This document shows positions 33,701 to 46,034 of a stretch of DNA of 64,000 nt, one piece after another. The stretch lies in assembly GCF_000471905.2 (NCBI RefSeq), contig NW_006498445.1:1096838-1160837 (forward strand), given 5' to 3'. Under the pieces are notes generated by a model. That model made no database searches. It was not told the DNA's origin and was given only the letters and a program-made list of their open reading frames with translations. The stretch is from Amborella trichopoda. Its lineage: Eukaryota; Streptophyta; Magnoliopsida; Amborellales; Amborellaceae. The first letter of the stretch is position 1. Every line of letters starts with the position of its first letter. The translations under genes and the position numbers were made by a program.

Positions 33701-34970
33701 ATGTGTATTTTATTTGTGAAATATACTACCAGTTTGTTTGATAAATACCATGGTTTAAAGCTATAAACTACAGTGGAATTTGATGAACTTTATAGTGTAT
33801 AGTCTAATTGGCAATTCAAATTAAAAGATACCTTCATGGTACACAAATAATATATTGTTGCCTATGTTTTCATATTTTTTGAAATAGTGGAGGGATTATC
33901 AATATATTTTGTTTTGAAAAATATTAGGTAGCATTTCAAAATAATACGATTTTTACCAAGCTTTTAATAGATAAAGAGAGAAAGTGGTGGATTTTAGTCC
34001 ATTAAAAAATAGAGTAAGAAGAGTGGCACTTATATAAAAACACGCTCATACCTTATCTTCATGGAATAAAGAAGAGAGAGAAGCATGCATGTATGGAGCC
34101 CACAAAATGTGGGCGGCACATGTGCACGCACACATTCATGAGTACAAGGGCACTTGAGGTGGATTTCGCACTTTGCATGTTCTCATTAGCATAGACGTGC
34201 CCTTAGTACGTGAAAGGATCGGGCTCGAGGCTTGCTCTATTTTTACAAGACACGACCCAAATTGGATGGCATATCAGATGACTACGTCTAACCATCCAAT
34301 GGATTTAAACTAGCTTTTGTGATGGCTAGTGACCATTGGTGTGGCAGTTGTAGTAGATACAACTGTTGGATGGTAGTTATAGCGGTTCATGAACATTGGA
34401 TGCTAATTGTAGGGTTTCCAATTGTCAAATGGCATAGCGAACAATCGCTACTAGTCACATGAACAGTCGCCTCTGAGGGCCGCCCTACACTACATCAAAG
34501 GGTTTTGAACTCCCCATTTAAGTCATCATTTTTTCCTCACTAGTTCTCTCTCATACTCTTTGTCTGCTCTCACTAAAATTTCTACCCATTTTCTCTTTCT
34601 ACAGTGGGGCAACTCTGTTGCTCTGTAGGCTCTCTCTTTCACTACAATAATCAACAAGATTTTTCTATGGCAATCTGTTTTCAAATACACCGAAGACAAC
34701 TTTTTCCTATCACCTTTTTGTATACTGATTTATATCAATAAGGAGGCAAAATACAGTCTTGAGAGAGCGCTCAAAGTGTTGATGAAAATAGGAAGGTCCT
34801 TCTATCTCACTTTATTCTTTTGAGGTTCTCCATAACCTAATTCTACAGCCCCCATTTCACCAATCATTTTTGAAAGTTGGATTATGTGATAAAGCACAGT
34901 GTATGTAAATTTAGAATTTTCTTTTCTTTCACTGACTAGATCGCCTACAATGTCCAATTACGAATAAAAC
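33701..34970. other. AT-rich non-coding DNA
   Basis: No gene is supported. The stretch 34530-34700 is rich in CTCTCT and TTTCT and looks like a decayed LTR leader. Three related phrases with GAACATTGGATG / GACCATTGGTG / GAACAATCGC lie between 34320 and 34460. Confidence 0.4.
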
Positions 34971-36332
34971 TTCTCTAAAAAAATATATATAAAAATGGTT
35001 CTCACCTGGTACCGCTAAAACAACTCATTTATTCAATAAATAAACTTGATACATTACTTTATGGGAATGGGAGAGTAAAAAAATAAATAAAGTAAAACAG
35101 GTAAAAGTTGCCGAAGATTACCTCAACTGAGCTTAATACACTGCACACCGAGTCTCCTCTTTCAATGGTGCTCAGGATCAATGATCAATATCGAATCTAC
35201 TAAGTATGACAAAACTCTCCAATAATGAAAACATATGGAACTATCTTAAACCAAAGTATTAAGACCTCAATGTCTTAGCCTTCCTTCAGCCCCTTTGGCT
35301 AAATCAAGAGAGATGAGAGAGAGAGAAATCTCCTAGATGGGGCGTGCCCCCTTCTATGACTTTACTTTATGAGAGAGAGAACATCAGAAAGAGAGAGAGT
35401 TTTCTTAAGTGGGGCATGCTCCCTAGAGAGAGAAGGAGAGAGTTTAGAGATAGAAGAGAGAAAATTAGAGGTGTAGAGATTTAGGAGAGAGCGGACCCCT
35501 ATTTATAGCTTTTCTAAGCCTTAAGGTTTGCCATTTTTAGTGAGATCAAATCTAGACCATTGATCTGATGAGATTTGTGGTGTGAGAGATGTGAACCATC
35601 CATTCTGTAGATTCACCATCAATATTCAAAAGAAGGTACTAGAACATTATCCTTTATTTCCTGAACCTATTCCGATCAAATATTGAAAAAAAATATATAT
35701 CATACTTTTTCTTTTTATGAATATTCATTCCATATTCATATAATCTTTGAAGTCAAATATCTTAATTCACAAGACATACTAGAATTTATTATTTTGATTC
35801 CTAAACCAAGAAGGCTTTAATACCAAATTAGAAAGGCAAATTAGCATGAGGGGGCTTGGACCAAAATGGCAATCCATCCTTCCTTGTGTGGGGTGTGCCA
35901 CCCTAGGTGTCTCCAAGTGGGCCATACACAATCTCCATGTTGTTAATTAATAAAATAATAATGGGCCCTTACCTTTAATGGTGGGCCCCCATATATTAAG
36001 TTAATTAATAAATGACTTTTAGATAATTATAAACAAGGTTTATTTCTCTTTTATTATTTGAAGTATTGAAAATTGATTTTTTTTTATATTATAAATCCTA
36101 CCTCATCAAGGGATGACCCATAGAACCCGCATTGGTTTAACTCCATACTTATGTAACTCAGGTTTTCCAACTCGATTGGCCCAGCACATTGAGCCAAGTC
36201 CGAGTATCGACAAATACAATTTACCTAGTATGGTCCACAAGAGGAGCACACTCCCACTGAGTTTATGTTTCACTATATAAAGTATTTATACAAGCTCTCA
36301 TAAGTCTTTTAATGACCACATAAACACAACAT
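34971..36332 (-). mobile_element. putative copia 3' LTR
   Basis: On the - strand CAAGTGGGAGA directly precedes TGTTGTGTTTATGTGGTCA at 36332. AAGTGGGAG is the usual polypurine tract of plant Ty1/copia elements, and TGTTG a usual LTR start. The left end is unclear (near TTCTCACCTGGTACCGC at about 35000). GA-rich tracts fill 35300-35480. Confidence 0.4.
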
Positions 36333-36880
36333 CTCCCACTTGATCTTTGAAGGCCTTACAATCTCTCTTCCTTACATTCTCATCCCCCCCAATTACAATC
36401 ACTCTCTCAATTATTTTTCACTTGTTCTCTCTTGTTAAATTAATCATGGCTTTCGCCATCAATCATTTCATAAATGATTTATAGAGGTAATGCCTCTTTC
36501 TCTTTACTGCTCAGATGTCATCCTGAACGTGGTCGCAGTCCATCTTTCATGTTGCATCGTAAATCATGGACCTGTTGTCACAAAAGATCATCACGTACCC
36601 TCATTGCATGGGGTTGTATCTTCAAGGGTTCAAAGGAGTTCTTCAATCAAGCTACTCCCTTTTGTAGCCATATAATTAACACCACATATTCGGGTTCCAT
36701 GGGTGAACAACATTATAATATATTGTTTCAGGTAGCCTGTCAAACACAAGCAGGTGCTCCCATTGGAATATTGAGTTTATTTGGATATTTCATAATAGAG
36801 TACCTGTATATTTGGATATCCAAGCAGCTAAAAAGAATTGTAGGACTGTTGTAGCTCCACTCAATTATAACATATATAAC
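36333..36880 (-). pseudogene. Ty1/copia RNase H fragment
   Basis: Reading leftward, EPEYVVLIIWLQKGVA near 36700-36650 matches the copia block T.AEY.AL..A..E..WL, followed by LKNSFEPLKI. VMIFCDNRSMIYDAT near 36595-36550 matches the I.CDN.SAI block. It ends at the polypurine tract of the LTR at 36332. Only the C-terminal end of pol remains. Fossil; broken. Confidence 0.55.
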
Positions 36881-37523
36881 ACATACATTCTCAGCATTGT
36901 CATGCCTATGTCATAAGGTAGTATAACAAGTCTTATGAAAAAAAAAAAAAAAACTTCAATGCCTGTTGGTTTCACAATATGCAAAATCTTCTTGAACCAC
37001 AAAGCTTCCACCAACTAATCTTCTTGGTAGTAAACCCATACAAACCAAGTTACCTAATCCACATAACAAGTATCAAGGAAGCTTATCGAGATGACCTTCT
37101 TATGACATTTCATATGGTTCATGGTCTTAGGTAATCGAGGATTCTAAAGAATTAAAAAGAAAAAATCGGTCACATAATTGATACTATGAAACATGAGTCA
37201 AGACATATGGTTATTTAAAAGCAGTGCATTAATAAATGACACTTTTTCACATGTACATAAAATATTTTCAAGACCCAATGTTTTTCCTGATGTAAAAAAC
37301 TCTTGACTTAATATATTTTCACAAGCAATAGTTAGAAAATAACATGGTGGTCTAAAACAATTTTTCTTAAATACTTAGTAGACTTCCCATGACTATGGGG
37401 TTTTCTCAAAACCATATCCATAAAATTAGGCTATTCACAAATGATCTAATTTATTTTTAAAATACATACTTAACCTTCAGAAATCGTTTTACCGCATTTG
37501 CCTTTAATTACTTACCACGTCAT
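36881..37523. other. AT-rich non-coding DNA
   Basis: No gene is supported. A pure A-run lies at 36938-36952. Ends at the start of the element E LTR. Confidence 0.45.
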
Positions 37524-40212
37524 TGTTGGAAATATGACCTATCAAGGCCTAAATTCCAATAGTCTCTCATTCAATGGGAGCGATTGAAATCGTGTCATCT
37601 TACAAAATGGAGCCTATATTCTTTTACCCCGAGTACGCAAGAGGCATCGAGAGTTCATGTGTTGAGGAAACAATTTCTCAAAGAGGTGTGAGGGTCATCT
37701 CCTAGTCAGGTTTTTATAGGTTGGCCTCATGTTTAGCTGTAATCAGCCAGGGCTTGAAGAATCCAAATTAGAAAAATTGAACCTGAGTACTTATTGAGTA
37801 TTCGCTCTATATGAAATGGCCATGACTTATGGGACATAAGTCCGTATCCTGACATGAGACCATTACATGGCATGTGCATTTTCATTTCGTACGTGAAGCC
37901 ACTCTTCCAAATGCATTATCCGAGTTTGGAAGAGCCAGTGCACATGTGCTTTGAGAGGACTCCTGTAATTGAGTTAGATCATGTCCCACAAGGGTACACC
38001 TGTAATCCATTGAGAGCCGGATGATTAGAAGTTCTGGCTCAGCGTCTTTGATATAGCCAATTATGTGTTCCTGCTTTAGACTGTGGAATATAGGTCTATT
38101 GGGTCGATCTGAGACTCGACAGAACATCATTTGGGATTAGCCCAATGGAGTACTCTAATACCTATACTTATTAGCTTGAGATCTCGCTATACCTTTTGTC
38201 CGATTTTATAATGATAAGAAAAACCTAATAATTGCTCAAAAAATTCTTTAAATATTTATTGTGAATTTTTGAGAATTTTCTTTGCTAAAAAAAAAAAAAT
38301 GAGGTTTTTCAAATTGTTTGACTCAAAGTCTACTTTAGTCTTGACCTGGTAGTGCCATGTGGTATCCGAGTGACCATAGGACTGCCACATGGCACTACAC
38401 GCTTCACTCTAGGATCACCACCCAGTTGGGTGCTGATCCCTAGGTAGGGGACTAGATTGACATTTGGTTGCTTGTTTTATAAGGGATTGTGTTATGGTGT
38501 CTTATAATATTTTGTTATATAATATTATAACTTAAGGCCCTCTTTTTTATCACATGTTTTAATTAACTCACACATGGGTCATGCATATCATGTGTGAAGT
38601 TTAATTAATTAATTAATTTGATATTAAAGAAAAAATATATTTTCAAATTTGAGTTGAAAAATATCTTCACACACGTGTGAAGGGGACATTATCTTTAAAT
38701 TGATTGGTCCGAAATTTTAGATTTACAAAGTGATTGGCTTTGATAAAGTAAAATATTTCCACATATGTGAGCTTTGACAATTACTCCTTTGCCTTTTAGC
38801 TTTTGTGGTTATCTACTTTAATACATTATTAAAAAAAAAAACCTAAGGGTATTTTTGTAAGGCCATATCAGATACAATTGGAACAAAAACATGGGTCAAG
38901 GACAAAATGGTAAAGTGACATAACTTAGGGTTAGGGTGAGTGATAATAGTGTGAAATCCCATCCCTTCATCCTAGTGGTTGGATAGGGATCGGTGGCTAG
39001 GTACATTTGCCTCTTATGTGCCTTTGGATTAGTGCATCAAGGGTGTTGATTGAGTCCAAGGTTGCACCCATGCTATAAAAGCACATAATGAGAACTCAAA
39101 CCTTAACTATCTCAACTCTTGAACCATTTTAAAAAATTGTTGCCCCCATCCTTTCTTTTAAGATTTTGTGAGATAAAATTGAAGAGAGAGAGAGAGAGAT
39201 TTTAGAGTTCTATTAATGGTGATCTTGATGGTGATCCTCCTTTCTTCTGCTTAAGTCCATAGTGTGCATTTATCAAGGTAAACTCCATTGAATTTTCTTA
39301 TCTCACAAGATCATATTCTTGACATCTATAGTTTCTGGAGTTTGAAATTTACAAAAGTGTCATTGATCTTAGAATCCCCATTTGATCATCTTTTTCATCA
39401 TGCTTATTCATAGTGTGGTCCTTCATGAGTTATAGCCTATATGCATGAGAATCCATGATCATGCATAGTATCCATTGATTACTTTGCTTCAAATCCATCA
39501 AATAATTTAGTCTCAGAGTTTCACTCAATTTTCAAAACGTTTTCATCACGTTATTACCTATGGGGATTCATAATCTTTCCATACAAGACTGTTTTGGTGG
39601 TCTGAGCGACCACCTTGTGTAGTTTGGCCATAACTATCTTGTTCTTTATCTGATTTGATTCAAACATTTTGCATTCTTTTTTGGGTGATAATGCCAGTGT
39701 GTTGAGATCTTAAGAAGTGGTTTTAAGGTATGTAATTTCTTCCCATTTTGGATTAGACATTCTTATGAGATTGAACCATATTTGTACAATCCGAAGGAAC
39801 AAAATTAAGTCCTTATAGCTCCCGATTGCATGGCTTAGGAACAAGGGGATCGAAACATGGCTTCCCTATTTTAATTGCATTCTAATTCCCTGTTTAGTTG
39901 ATTTTACTCCTTAGAATTTTGTTTAGATTAGTTGCATGTTGTATTTAAGCTTTGGGACATAGTTTATGTAATTTGTGCTGTGAAAGTGTAATTCACAATC
40001 TAGTCTTGTCTTATATGTAATTGCTCCATAAGGGGTTGGTATTTGAGTTTATTTGTAGTGGTTTTACAAGGCTAGAAATTGTTGTAATTGTTATTTAAAG
40101 GATTGTAACTTATTCACTTGGCTTGGTTTTTAAGCAAGTGGTCTGTTCAAGGTATCCATTTTGCCTTGTTTTTTGGCTTGAAAATTTGCTCTAGTATTTG
40201 TATCCACGTTCA
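37524..40212 (+). repeat. 5' LTR of element E
   Basis: Starts TGTTGGAAATATG, the start seen in many plant copia LTRs, and ends TTCA two bases before the primer site. TATAAAA at 39074-39080 fits a U3-R boundary. At about 2.7 kb it is long for copia, so a further insertion inside is possible. No second LTR is in the window for comparison. Confidence 0.6.
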
Positions 40213-40214
40213 AT

Positions 40215-40230
40215 TGGTATCAAAGCTGAG
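40215..40230 (+). other. primer-binding site of element E
   Basis: TGGTATCAAAGCTGAG is nearly identical to the initiator-Met tRNA complement (TGGTATCAGAGC...) used by plant copia elements, and lies just after the LTR end. Confidence 0.8.
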
Positions 40231-40299
40231 CTCATTTACTTTTTAGGGTCTTTAGAGGGATTATAAAGTGCCAAATAGGAACCCATAGCAGCCCGTTCG

Positions 40300-41153
40300 A
40301 TACTCACCGAATTGCTTAAGGAGGAGAGGTTCAATGGAACCAACTTCTCCGAATGGAGAAGGAAAATTAGTTATGGGTTCTTGAAGATGGTCTATTACCA
40401 TTATTGACTTCTAAACCACCCAATCCACCCACAATCAATGCTCTTCAAGTTTTTAAGGATGCATATGAGGCATGGCATAACAAAAACCAAAGTGCCATGA
40501 ACATTGTTTTTGTAGCCATGAGTGATACCTTTGTTAAGGAGTATGAGAATTTTGTATGTGTCAAAGATATTATAGAGAGAATGAAAAAAAAATATGACAC
40601 ACTGAATGAAGCTCAAAGGATCATTAGAATGAGGAATCTTATATGTTGCAAAATGGATGGTCACGTCAAAGTGGGTGATCATCTAAGAGAGTTCAAGAGT
40701 TGTATAAGAGAGAGTGAGAGAGCCGGTCACTCATATGATGAGGTGACACAAAAGACGATATTTATGATTTCGATCTCACCCTCATGGGAGACCTTTGTGG
40801 CCAATTTGATGGCCAAAGACGTGTCTACAATAGTGGAGGAGATTGTATTTTTTATGGAAGGGGAAGAGCAAAGAAGAATGGTAATGGATGAACCATCTTC
40901 CACTGTCCATATGGTAAAATCTCACCAACCCTCGTCTTCTACTACTCCCTTACTCATTACTCCTATCTCTTCTTCTCTTCCTAACTCTTCTATGGTGAAT
41001 ACATGTAATGTGGGAGTGATAATGATAAGAACAAGAAAATATAAGGAAAAGGCAAATGGAAAAGGAAGGGGAAGAAAAAGGGAAAATCCTACTCCCCTTA
41101 TCCATTTAGCCCTTACCCTTCTAAACCCATGCCTACCCACCAAACCATGCTAG
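40300..41153 (+). pseudogene. copia gag of element E
   Basis: Begins with RFNGTNFSEWRRKI (about 40330-40370), the start of the retrotran_gag/UBN2 family, and continues with AYEAWHNKNQSAMNIVFVAM, VKDIIERMKKKYDTLNEAQR and FKSCIRESERAGHSYDEVTQ through about 40870. A Ser/Pro-rich and then basic tail (about 40910-41100) follows. It would form the particle shell in active relatives. Fossil; broken. Confidence 0.82.
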
Positions 41154-41390
41154 CCCCATGCCTTTTAGGTCTAAAACACCACCCATACCCATGATGGTAA
41201 GTGGGAGGTCGGTTTGACCCTCAAGCTAAGATTATTCGAAGGTACAATACTTTAGATGCAAGAAATACGGGCATACCCAAAAGTTTTGTAGGTATCATCC
41301 TCCTCCATAAAACCCTTATTTTGCTCTTAAGCCCAGTACCGATAAGCCTCAAGCTAATACTGATGGAGGACCAAGTTAGATAGAGTTTGC

Positions 41391-42183
41391 ATGGTCCATG
41401 AGACTTTAATTACCAATGAGGAGGCAGATCTGTGGGTTCTTGAATCGGGGGCTACTATCTATGTAACAAATTCTATGAAGGGCTTTAGAAGGTTTTATAA
41501 AGTCAAACCCAGCACCCATAATCTTTATATGGGTGGAAATCAAATGGAAAGGATCTTAGGAAAAGGGGACTATGTGTTTGAGCTTACTAATGGTGAGAGT
41601 TTGGAGCTCACTAATGGTGAGACTCTCATGATTAAGGACACCCTTTATGCACTCGAGATGAGGAAGAATCTCATCTCGGTTTTCAAGATGAATAAAGCCG
41701 AGTTTGTGCTCTTGTTCAAGGAGGAAAATATCTATATGCATGACGGATCTATTAATGGAGATCTTGTTTTTGTAGCTCACTTGGTTCAAGGGGTTTATGA
41801 AATTAAAATGAAAAAGGAGTTTGCTTACTTGGGTGATGATTTACAAAATTTTACTTTATGGCATTTAAGGTTAGGTCACATTAATCCATTGAATGCATAT
41901 TATGTTAAAAGAAGGATTGCTTGATAAAATGAATATCGATTCTCATTATAGATGTGAGGCTTGCCTTAAAGGAAAGATGGTAAAGATGTCCCACCAAAAG
42001 GTTGAAAGGGTCTCTAGTCTGTTAGAACTAATCCACTCGGATGTGTGTGGACACATGAATGTGCCTACCATGAGGCACATAAGGTACTTCATAACGTTCA
42101 TTGATGACCACTCCCATTTTGGTCACACTTATCTCCCGTTTTGGTCACACCTATCTCATGAGAAACAAAAGTGAGGCCATAAC
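41391..42183 (+). pseudogene. protease, GAG-pre-integrase and integrase start of element E
   Basis: LWVLESGATIYVTNSMKGFR (about 41430-41490) is the copia protease active-site region. A pre-integrase segment follows with FTLWHLRLGHIN (about 41854-41890). Then the integrase zinc part (RCEACLKGKM, about 41950-41980) and the start of the core, ELIHSDVCGHMNVPTM and YFITFIDDHS (about 42025-42115). The frame is interrupted at 42183 by the D LTR. Fossil; broken and truncated. Confidence 0.85.
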
Positions 42184-43498
42184 TGTTTGAATGTATTTTT
42201 CTTCACCTTGATCCTTAGTAGGAAGCAGGTTAATAAAACCTACAAAACAGTGAAAATTCTTGAGATTCTCAGAATGGGCTCAGAACTGGTCAAGATCGTC
42301 ATCAGCACTCCAAAAGACCACCTGTCAAGTTTCGTCACATTCCGACATGTCTAAGACAGTGAACACAAAGGAACAATTTTCAAAAAAATGACCTCTAGCA
42401 CACTGAAACGGACCTTACAACTGGAACTAAATTTTTGGTATCTCAAATCACTATGGGACCATTGACATTAGATCTGACACAGACGAAAACCCTTATGGGC
42501 TAAGTTTCGACTTAATCGAATACTCCAAAACAAAGATATGAGCAAAACATTGAAACAGGAGGGGCCGCACACTATTCTCATGTGGCCTCACTGCACCAAA
42601 ACACCATTAAAGGTGACTGTTTTTATAGTCATGGGTAGTGACTTTCGGGGCCAGTAACTCACTCATTCTAAGTCGGATCGCTTTCAAATTTGGTGTGCGT
42701 ATTCATTTTTGTAGACGAACAATTTAACATGTGGCATGCCCCTAGATGATGTCCGAGCAAGGAGAAATGCTAGAGAGAAGTAGCTGATCCGTGAAGAAAT
42801 TGCATAAATTCAGCAGCGATACGCCTCGCTCGATGGACCACATCACGACGCTCACGCAACGGATCAACGTGAAACCAATTCCATTGTGTGCATAAGGTCT
42901 AGGGCCACCAATGGTCCAAACCCCGTACATGATGGACGGTCAGATTTCATGTACAAAGCGAATGAAGTAACTAAAATTTTGGCTACCGGATTCTAGATTC
43001 CAGCCAAAACTCAAAAGTTGTGAAATCTTCGTTCGGACTCCAAATCATGTCTCGTTTGTTGCCACGTGATTGTGACGTCATGCTTAGTCCACTACGATGA
43101 AAAAATTATAAAAAAACATCAAGGAATGAGCGCACTATCGATCCGAAGTTTCTAAGAGTCAAACACATTTCAAGTCTCGTGATCATGTCTCAAAAATATG
43201 ATTCATGGCTTGAAGTCGGTATCAAAATGATCGCCATATCGAGCCTTACAAGAAGACAATAATCTTTCGATCAAACAGGCATCAGAACAACCTCGGGTCA
43301 GCCACCGAAGATCACACAAGTTCTCAACACAAGTTCTCAGGCAGCAGCATGGCCTGTTCTGGAATTCCACACATTGTTAAGCAGGGAAAAAACAGCTCTT
43401 TTGCATCAATTTTTAGAATTTCTTTTAATTCAATTAAATCTTAATTTTTAGAAATTAGGTCTAAGTTTGATCAATCCACTCATGTTTGGGCACAATTC

Positions 43499-43506
43499 TA
43501 TATAAA
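43499..43506 (+). promoter_or_regulatory. TATA box of the D 5' LTR
   Basis: CTATATAAACAGGC lies 1.3 kb into the LTR, followed 75 bp later by ATGAATAAAAATTT. The CT tract and hairpin array would therefore lie in the transcribed leader. Confidence 0.6.
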
Positions 43507-43609
43507 CAGGCATTGCCTCATTATATATATAAAAAAAAGACCTCTTGGCCTTTATTTTATGTTTTGAAGAATGAATAAAAATTTCGATTCCTTGCTTGAG
43601 CCTGTGAGT

Positions 43610-44400
43610 ACGTCTGAGAAAGAGAGAAAGAGAGAGAGAAGAAAGGACAAAGGGGTACCTTCAAACATATAAATTCTCTCTCCTCTCTCTCTCTCTCTCT
43701 TCTCTCTTCTCTCTCTCTCTCTCNNNNNNNNNNNNNNNNNNNNNNNNNNNNNNNNNNNNNNNNNNNNNNNNNNNNNNNNNNNNNNNNNNNNNNNNNNNNN
43801 NNNNNNNNNNNNNNNNNNNNNNNNNNNNNNNNNNNNNNNNNNNNNNNNNNNNNNNNNNNNNNNNNNNNNNNNNNNNNNNNNNNNNNNNNNNNNNNNNNNN
43901 NNNNNNNNNNNNNNNNNNNNNNNNNNNNNNNNNNNNNNNNNNNNNNNNNNNNNNNNNNNNNNNNNNNNNNNNNNNNNNNNNNNNNNNNNNNNNNNNNNNN
44001 NNNNNNNNNNNNNNNNNNNNNNNNNNNNNNNNNNNNNNNNNNNNNNNNNNNNNNNNNNNNNNNNNNNNNNNNNNNNNNNNNNNNNNNNNNNNNNNNNNNN
44101 NNNNNNNNNNNNNNNNNNNNNNNNNNNNNNNNNNNNNNNNNNNNNNNNNNNNNNNNNNNNNNNNNNNNNNNNNNNNNNNNNNNNNNNNNNNNNNNNNNNN
44201 NNNNNNNNNNNNNNNNNNNNNNNNNNNNNNNNNNNNNNNNNNNNNNNNNNNNNNNNNTCTCTCCTCCTCTCTCTCTCTCTCCTTCTTTTCTCTCTTTCTC
44301 TCTCTTATCCCTCTTTCTTTCTCTTCTTTCTCTCTTTCTCTCTCTTCTTTCTCTTCTCTCTCTTTCTCTCTCTCTCTTTCTCTTCTCTTTCTTCCTCTAT
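43610..44400. repeat. CT-rich microsatellite around an assembly gap
   Basis: GA-rich sequence at 43618-43645 is followed by (CT)n from about 43676, unknown bases at 43724-44257, and (CT)n/TTTCT repeats to 44400. The gap is very likely a collapsed or unresolved simple repeat; its true size is unknown. Confidence 0.9.
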
Positions 44401-44529
44401 CAGTCAGTGTGATCTAGCGTCGACTGGTTTTCTCTCTCTTCCTCTGTTAATCAACAAGACCTAATGTCGACTGGGTTTCTCTCTCTTCCTCTCTCAGTCG
44501 GTGATAATGTTGACTAGTTTTCTTTCTCT

Positions 44530-44560
<31 letters not shown>

Positions 44561-45255
44561 TTCTTCTCTCTCTTTCTCTTTCTTCTCTCCTTATCTCTAT
44601 CTCCATTTGTCCCCTTCTGATGCAGCCGACGAGGCTTAGCGCTGGTTAGTCTTCTCTCTCTCTCTCTCCTTATCAGTCAGCGAGACCTAGTGTCGACTGG
44701 GTCTTCTCTCTTCCTCAGTTGGTGAAACTTAACGCCAATTGGTCTTCTCTCTCTTCTTTTATCAGTCGATGAGACCTAGCACCGACTGGTTTCCTCTCGC
44801 TCTCTCTCTCAGTCGGTGAGACCTAACGCCGACTAGGTCTTCTCTCTTTTCCTCTTTTAGTCGGCGAGACCTAGCATCGGTTGATCTTCTCTCTCTTATT
44901 CTATCAGTAGGCCTGACCTAGCATCAATTGAGTTTTTCCCTCTTCCTCTCTCAGTCGGCGAGACCTAGCACCGACTTTCTTTCTTTGTCAATTGACGAGA
45001 CCTCAAGCGGATTGATTTTCTTTCTCTTCCTCTATCAGTTAACGTGACCTAGCACCAACTGGGTTTGTCCCTCTTCCTCTCTCAATCGACGACACCTAGC
45101 ACCGACTAGTTTTCTTTCTCTTCCTCTATCAGTCAGTGAGACCTCATGTCGACTGGTTCTCTCTCTCTTCTGTTAGTTGGTGAGACTTAGCGCCGACAGC
45201 TTCCTCCCTTTCTCATCTCCTGAAATAGTCGGCAATGTCTAGCGCCGGTAGCATC
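44401..45255. repeat. 47-bp hairpin-forming tandem array in the D LTR leader
   Basis: About 16 copies of AGTCGGCGAGACCTAGCGCC + GACTGG followed by a CT-rich spacer (TTTTCTCTCTCTTCCTCTATC). Starts are near 44401, 44448, 44496 and onward. The best units hold AGTCGGCG / CGCCGACT around 8 nt. A copy near 44718 reads AGTTGG...CCAATT, a paired change on both arms. The same array starts in the right LTR at about 63908. Confidence 0.88.
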
Positions 45256-46005
45256 TTCTCTCCCTTATTCTCCCTCCTCTCTTCCTTCTTCTCTCTCCTT
45301 TTGTCTATTCCCTTCTTCTCTTCAACCATTCCTCTGCTACTCTTGAGTTCGACTAAGAGGAATTGAGGGTAGCATCTCATGGCAGGCCTGTCGTCTAGCC
45401 GTAATGTTGTTATGCCAGGATCACTTGGTCTGCTTTACTGCCACGATAGACCGACCATCGTGCTTAGCTAGTCAACATTAGTAATCACGTCTAGTGGTGA
45501 TTCAGTGAGCCGGTCTTCATTACGGAGCCCGTTTTGCTACCACATTAGGCAACTATCAACCAGCCTAGTCACTGCTCTGATCCTCTTGCTTGAACGAATT
45601 CTTCTCTCCCCTTGTCTTTCTTTCTTCTTTTTGAATGTGCATGCTTGTGTATGTTCATCAGAGAGGAAAAAGGTGAGGTTTGACCTACTTGTCCCATAAC
45701 CTTTGCCATATACGTGTGTGATTGCAGAAAAGCAAAAAATAAGAAGAATACGAGCCAAGGGAGGTGATTCCGAACCAGTTTTATTACTGGGGGGCTTTTT
45801 TCATGATCTAAGAGAGCGCCCATGCGAGTTAGCCAGATTAAGTCCTGAACACCTTCAAAATTCCTCTCTCATTGGTTGGTAACACTTGCCTCCTTTTTTG
45901 AGCGACATTCTCGAGAGAGCGATCTCATAAACATCTCGGATCTCCCCCGAAACCCGAGATGCATGCCATCCGATCCTCCAGGATCCGAAGGGTGAGATCG
46001 AGGCA
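45256..46005 (+). other. 3' end of the D LTR, unique sequence
   Basis: No gene is supported. CT-rich to 45310, then mixed sequence. Short frames on both strands have no family similarity. ATTGCAGAAAAGC near 45721 could be a 3' splice site; leader introns are known in Ogre-type elements but none is proven here. Confidence 0.4.
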
Positions 46006-46016
46006 CCTAACTAGCT

Positions 46017-46034
46017 TGGTGACTCCACTGAGGA
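46017..46034 (+). other. primer-binding site of element D
   Basis: TGGTGACTCCACTGAGGA starts with the TGG expected for pairing with a tRNA 3' CCA end. Tat/Ogre elements often use an Arg tRNA with a TGGCGACTCC-type site; the match here is close, but the tRNA was not checked. Confidence 0.6.

Larger units (their letters stand above)
37524..42183 (+). mobile_element. Element E: Ty1/copia retrotransposon, 5' part, cut by element D
   Basis: An LTR with the copia-typical start TGTTGGAAATATGACC (37524), a tRNA-iMet primer site at 40215, copia gag, protease, GAG-pre-integrase and the first part of integrase follow in order. The integrase reading stops at 42183, where D begins, so D inserted into E. 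RT and RNase H of E are expected to the right of D, outside the window. Broken in several places. Confidence 0.85.
42184..46005 (+). repeat. 5' LTR of element D
   Basis: The first ~1.5 kb aligns with 62234-63680, then both copies enter (CT)n and the hairpin array. The end is set near AGGCA at 46001-46005, shortly before the primer site; exact end uncertain. It contains a TATA box, an AATAAA-like word near 43571, a gap of 534 N, a CT-rich tract, a 47-bp array and about 750 bp of unique sequence. Confidence 0.8.
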
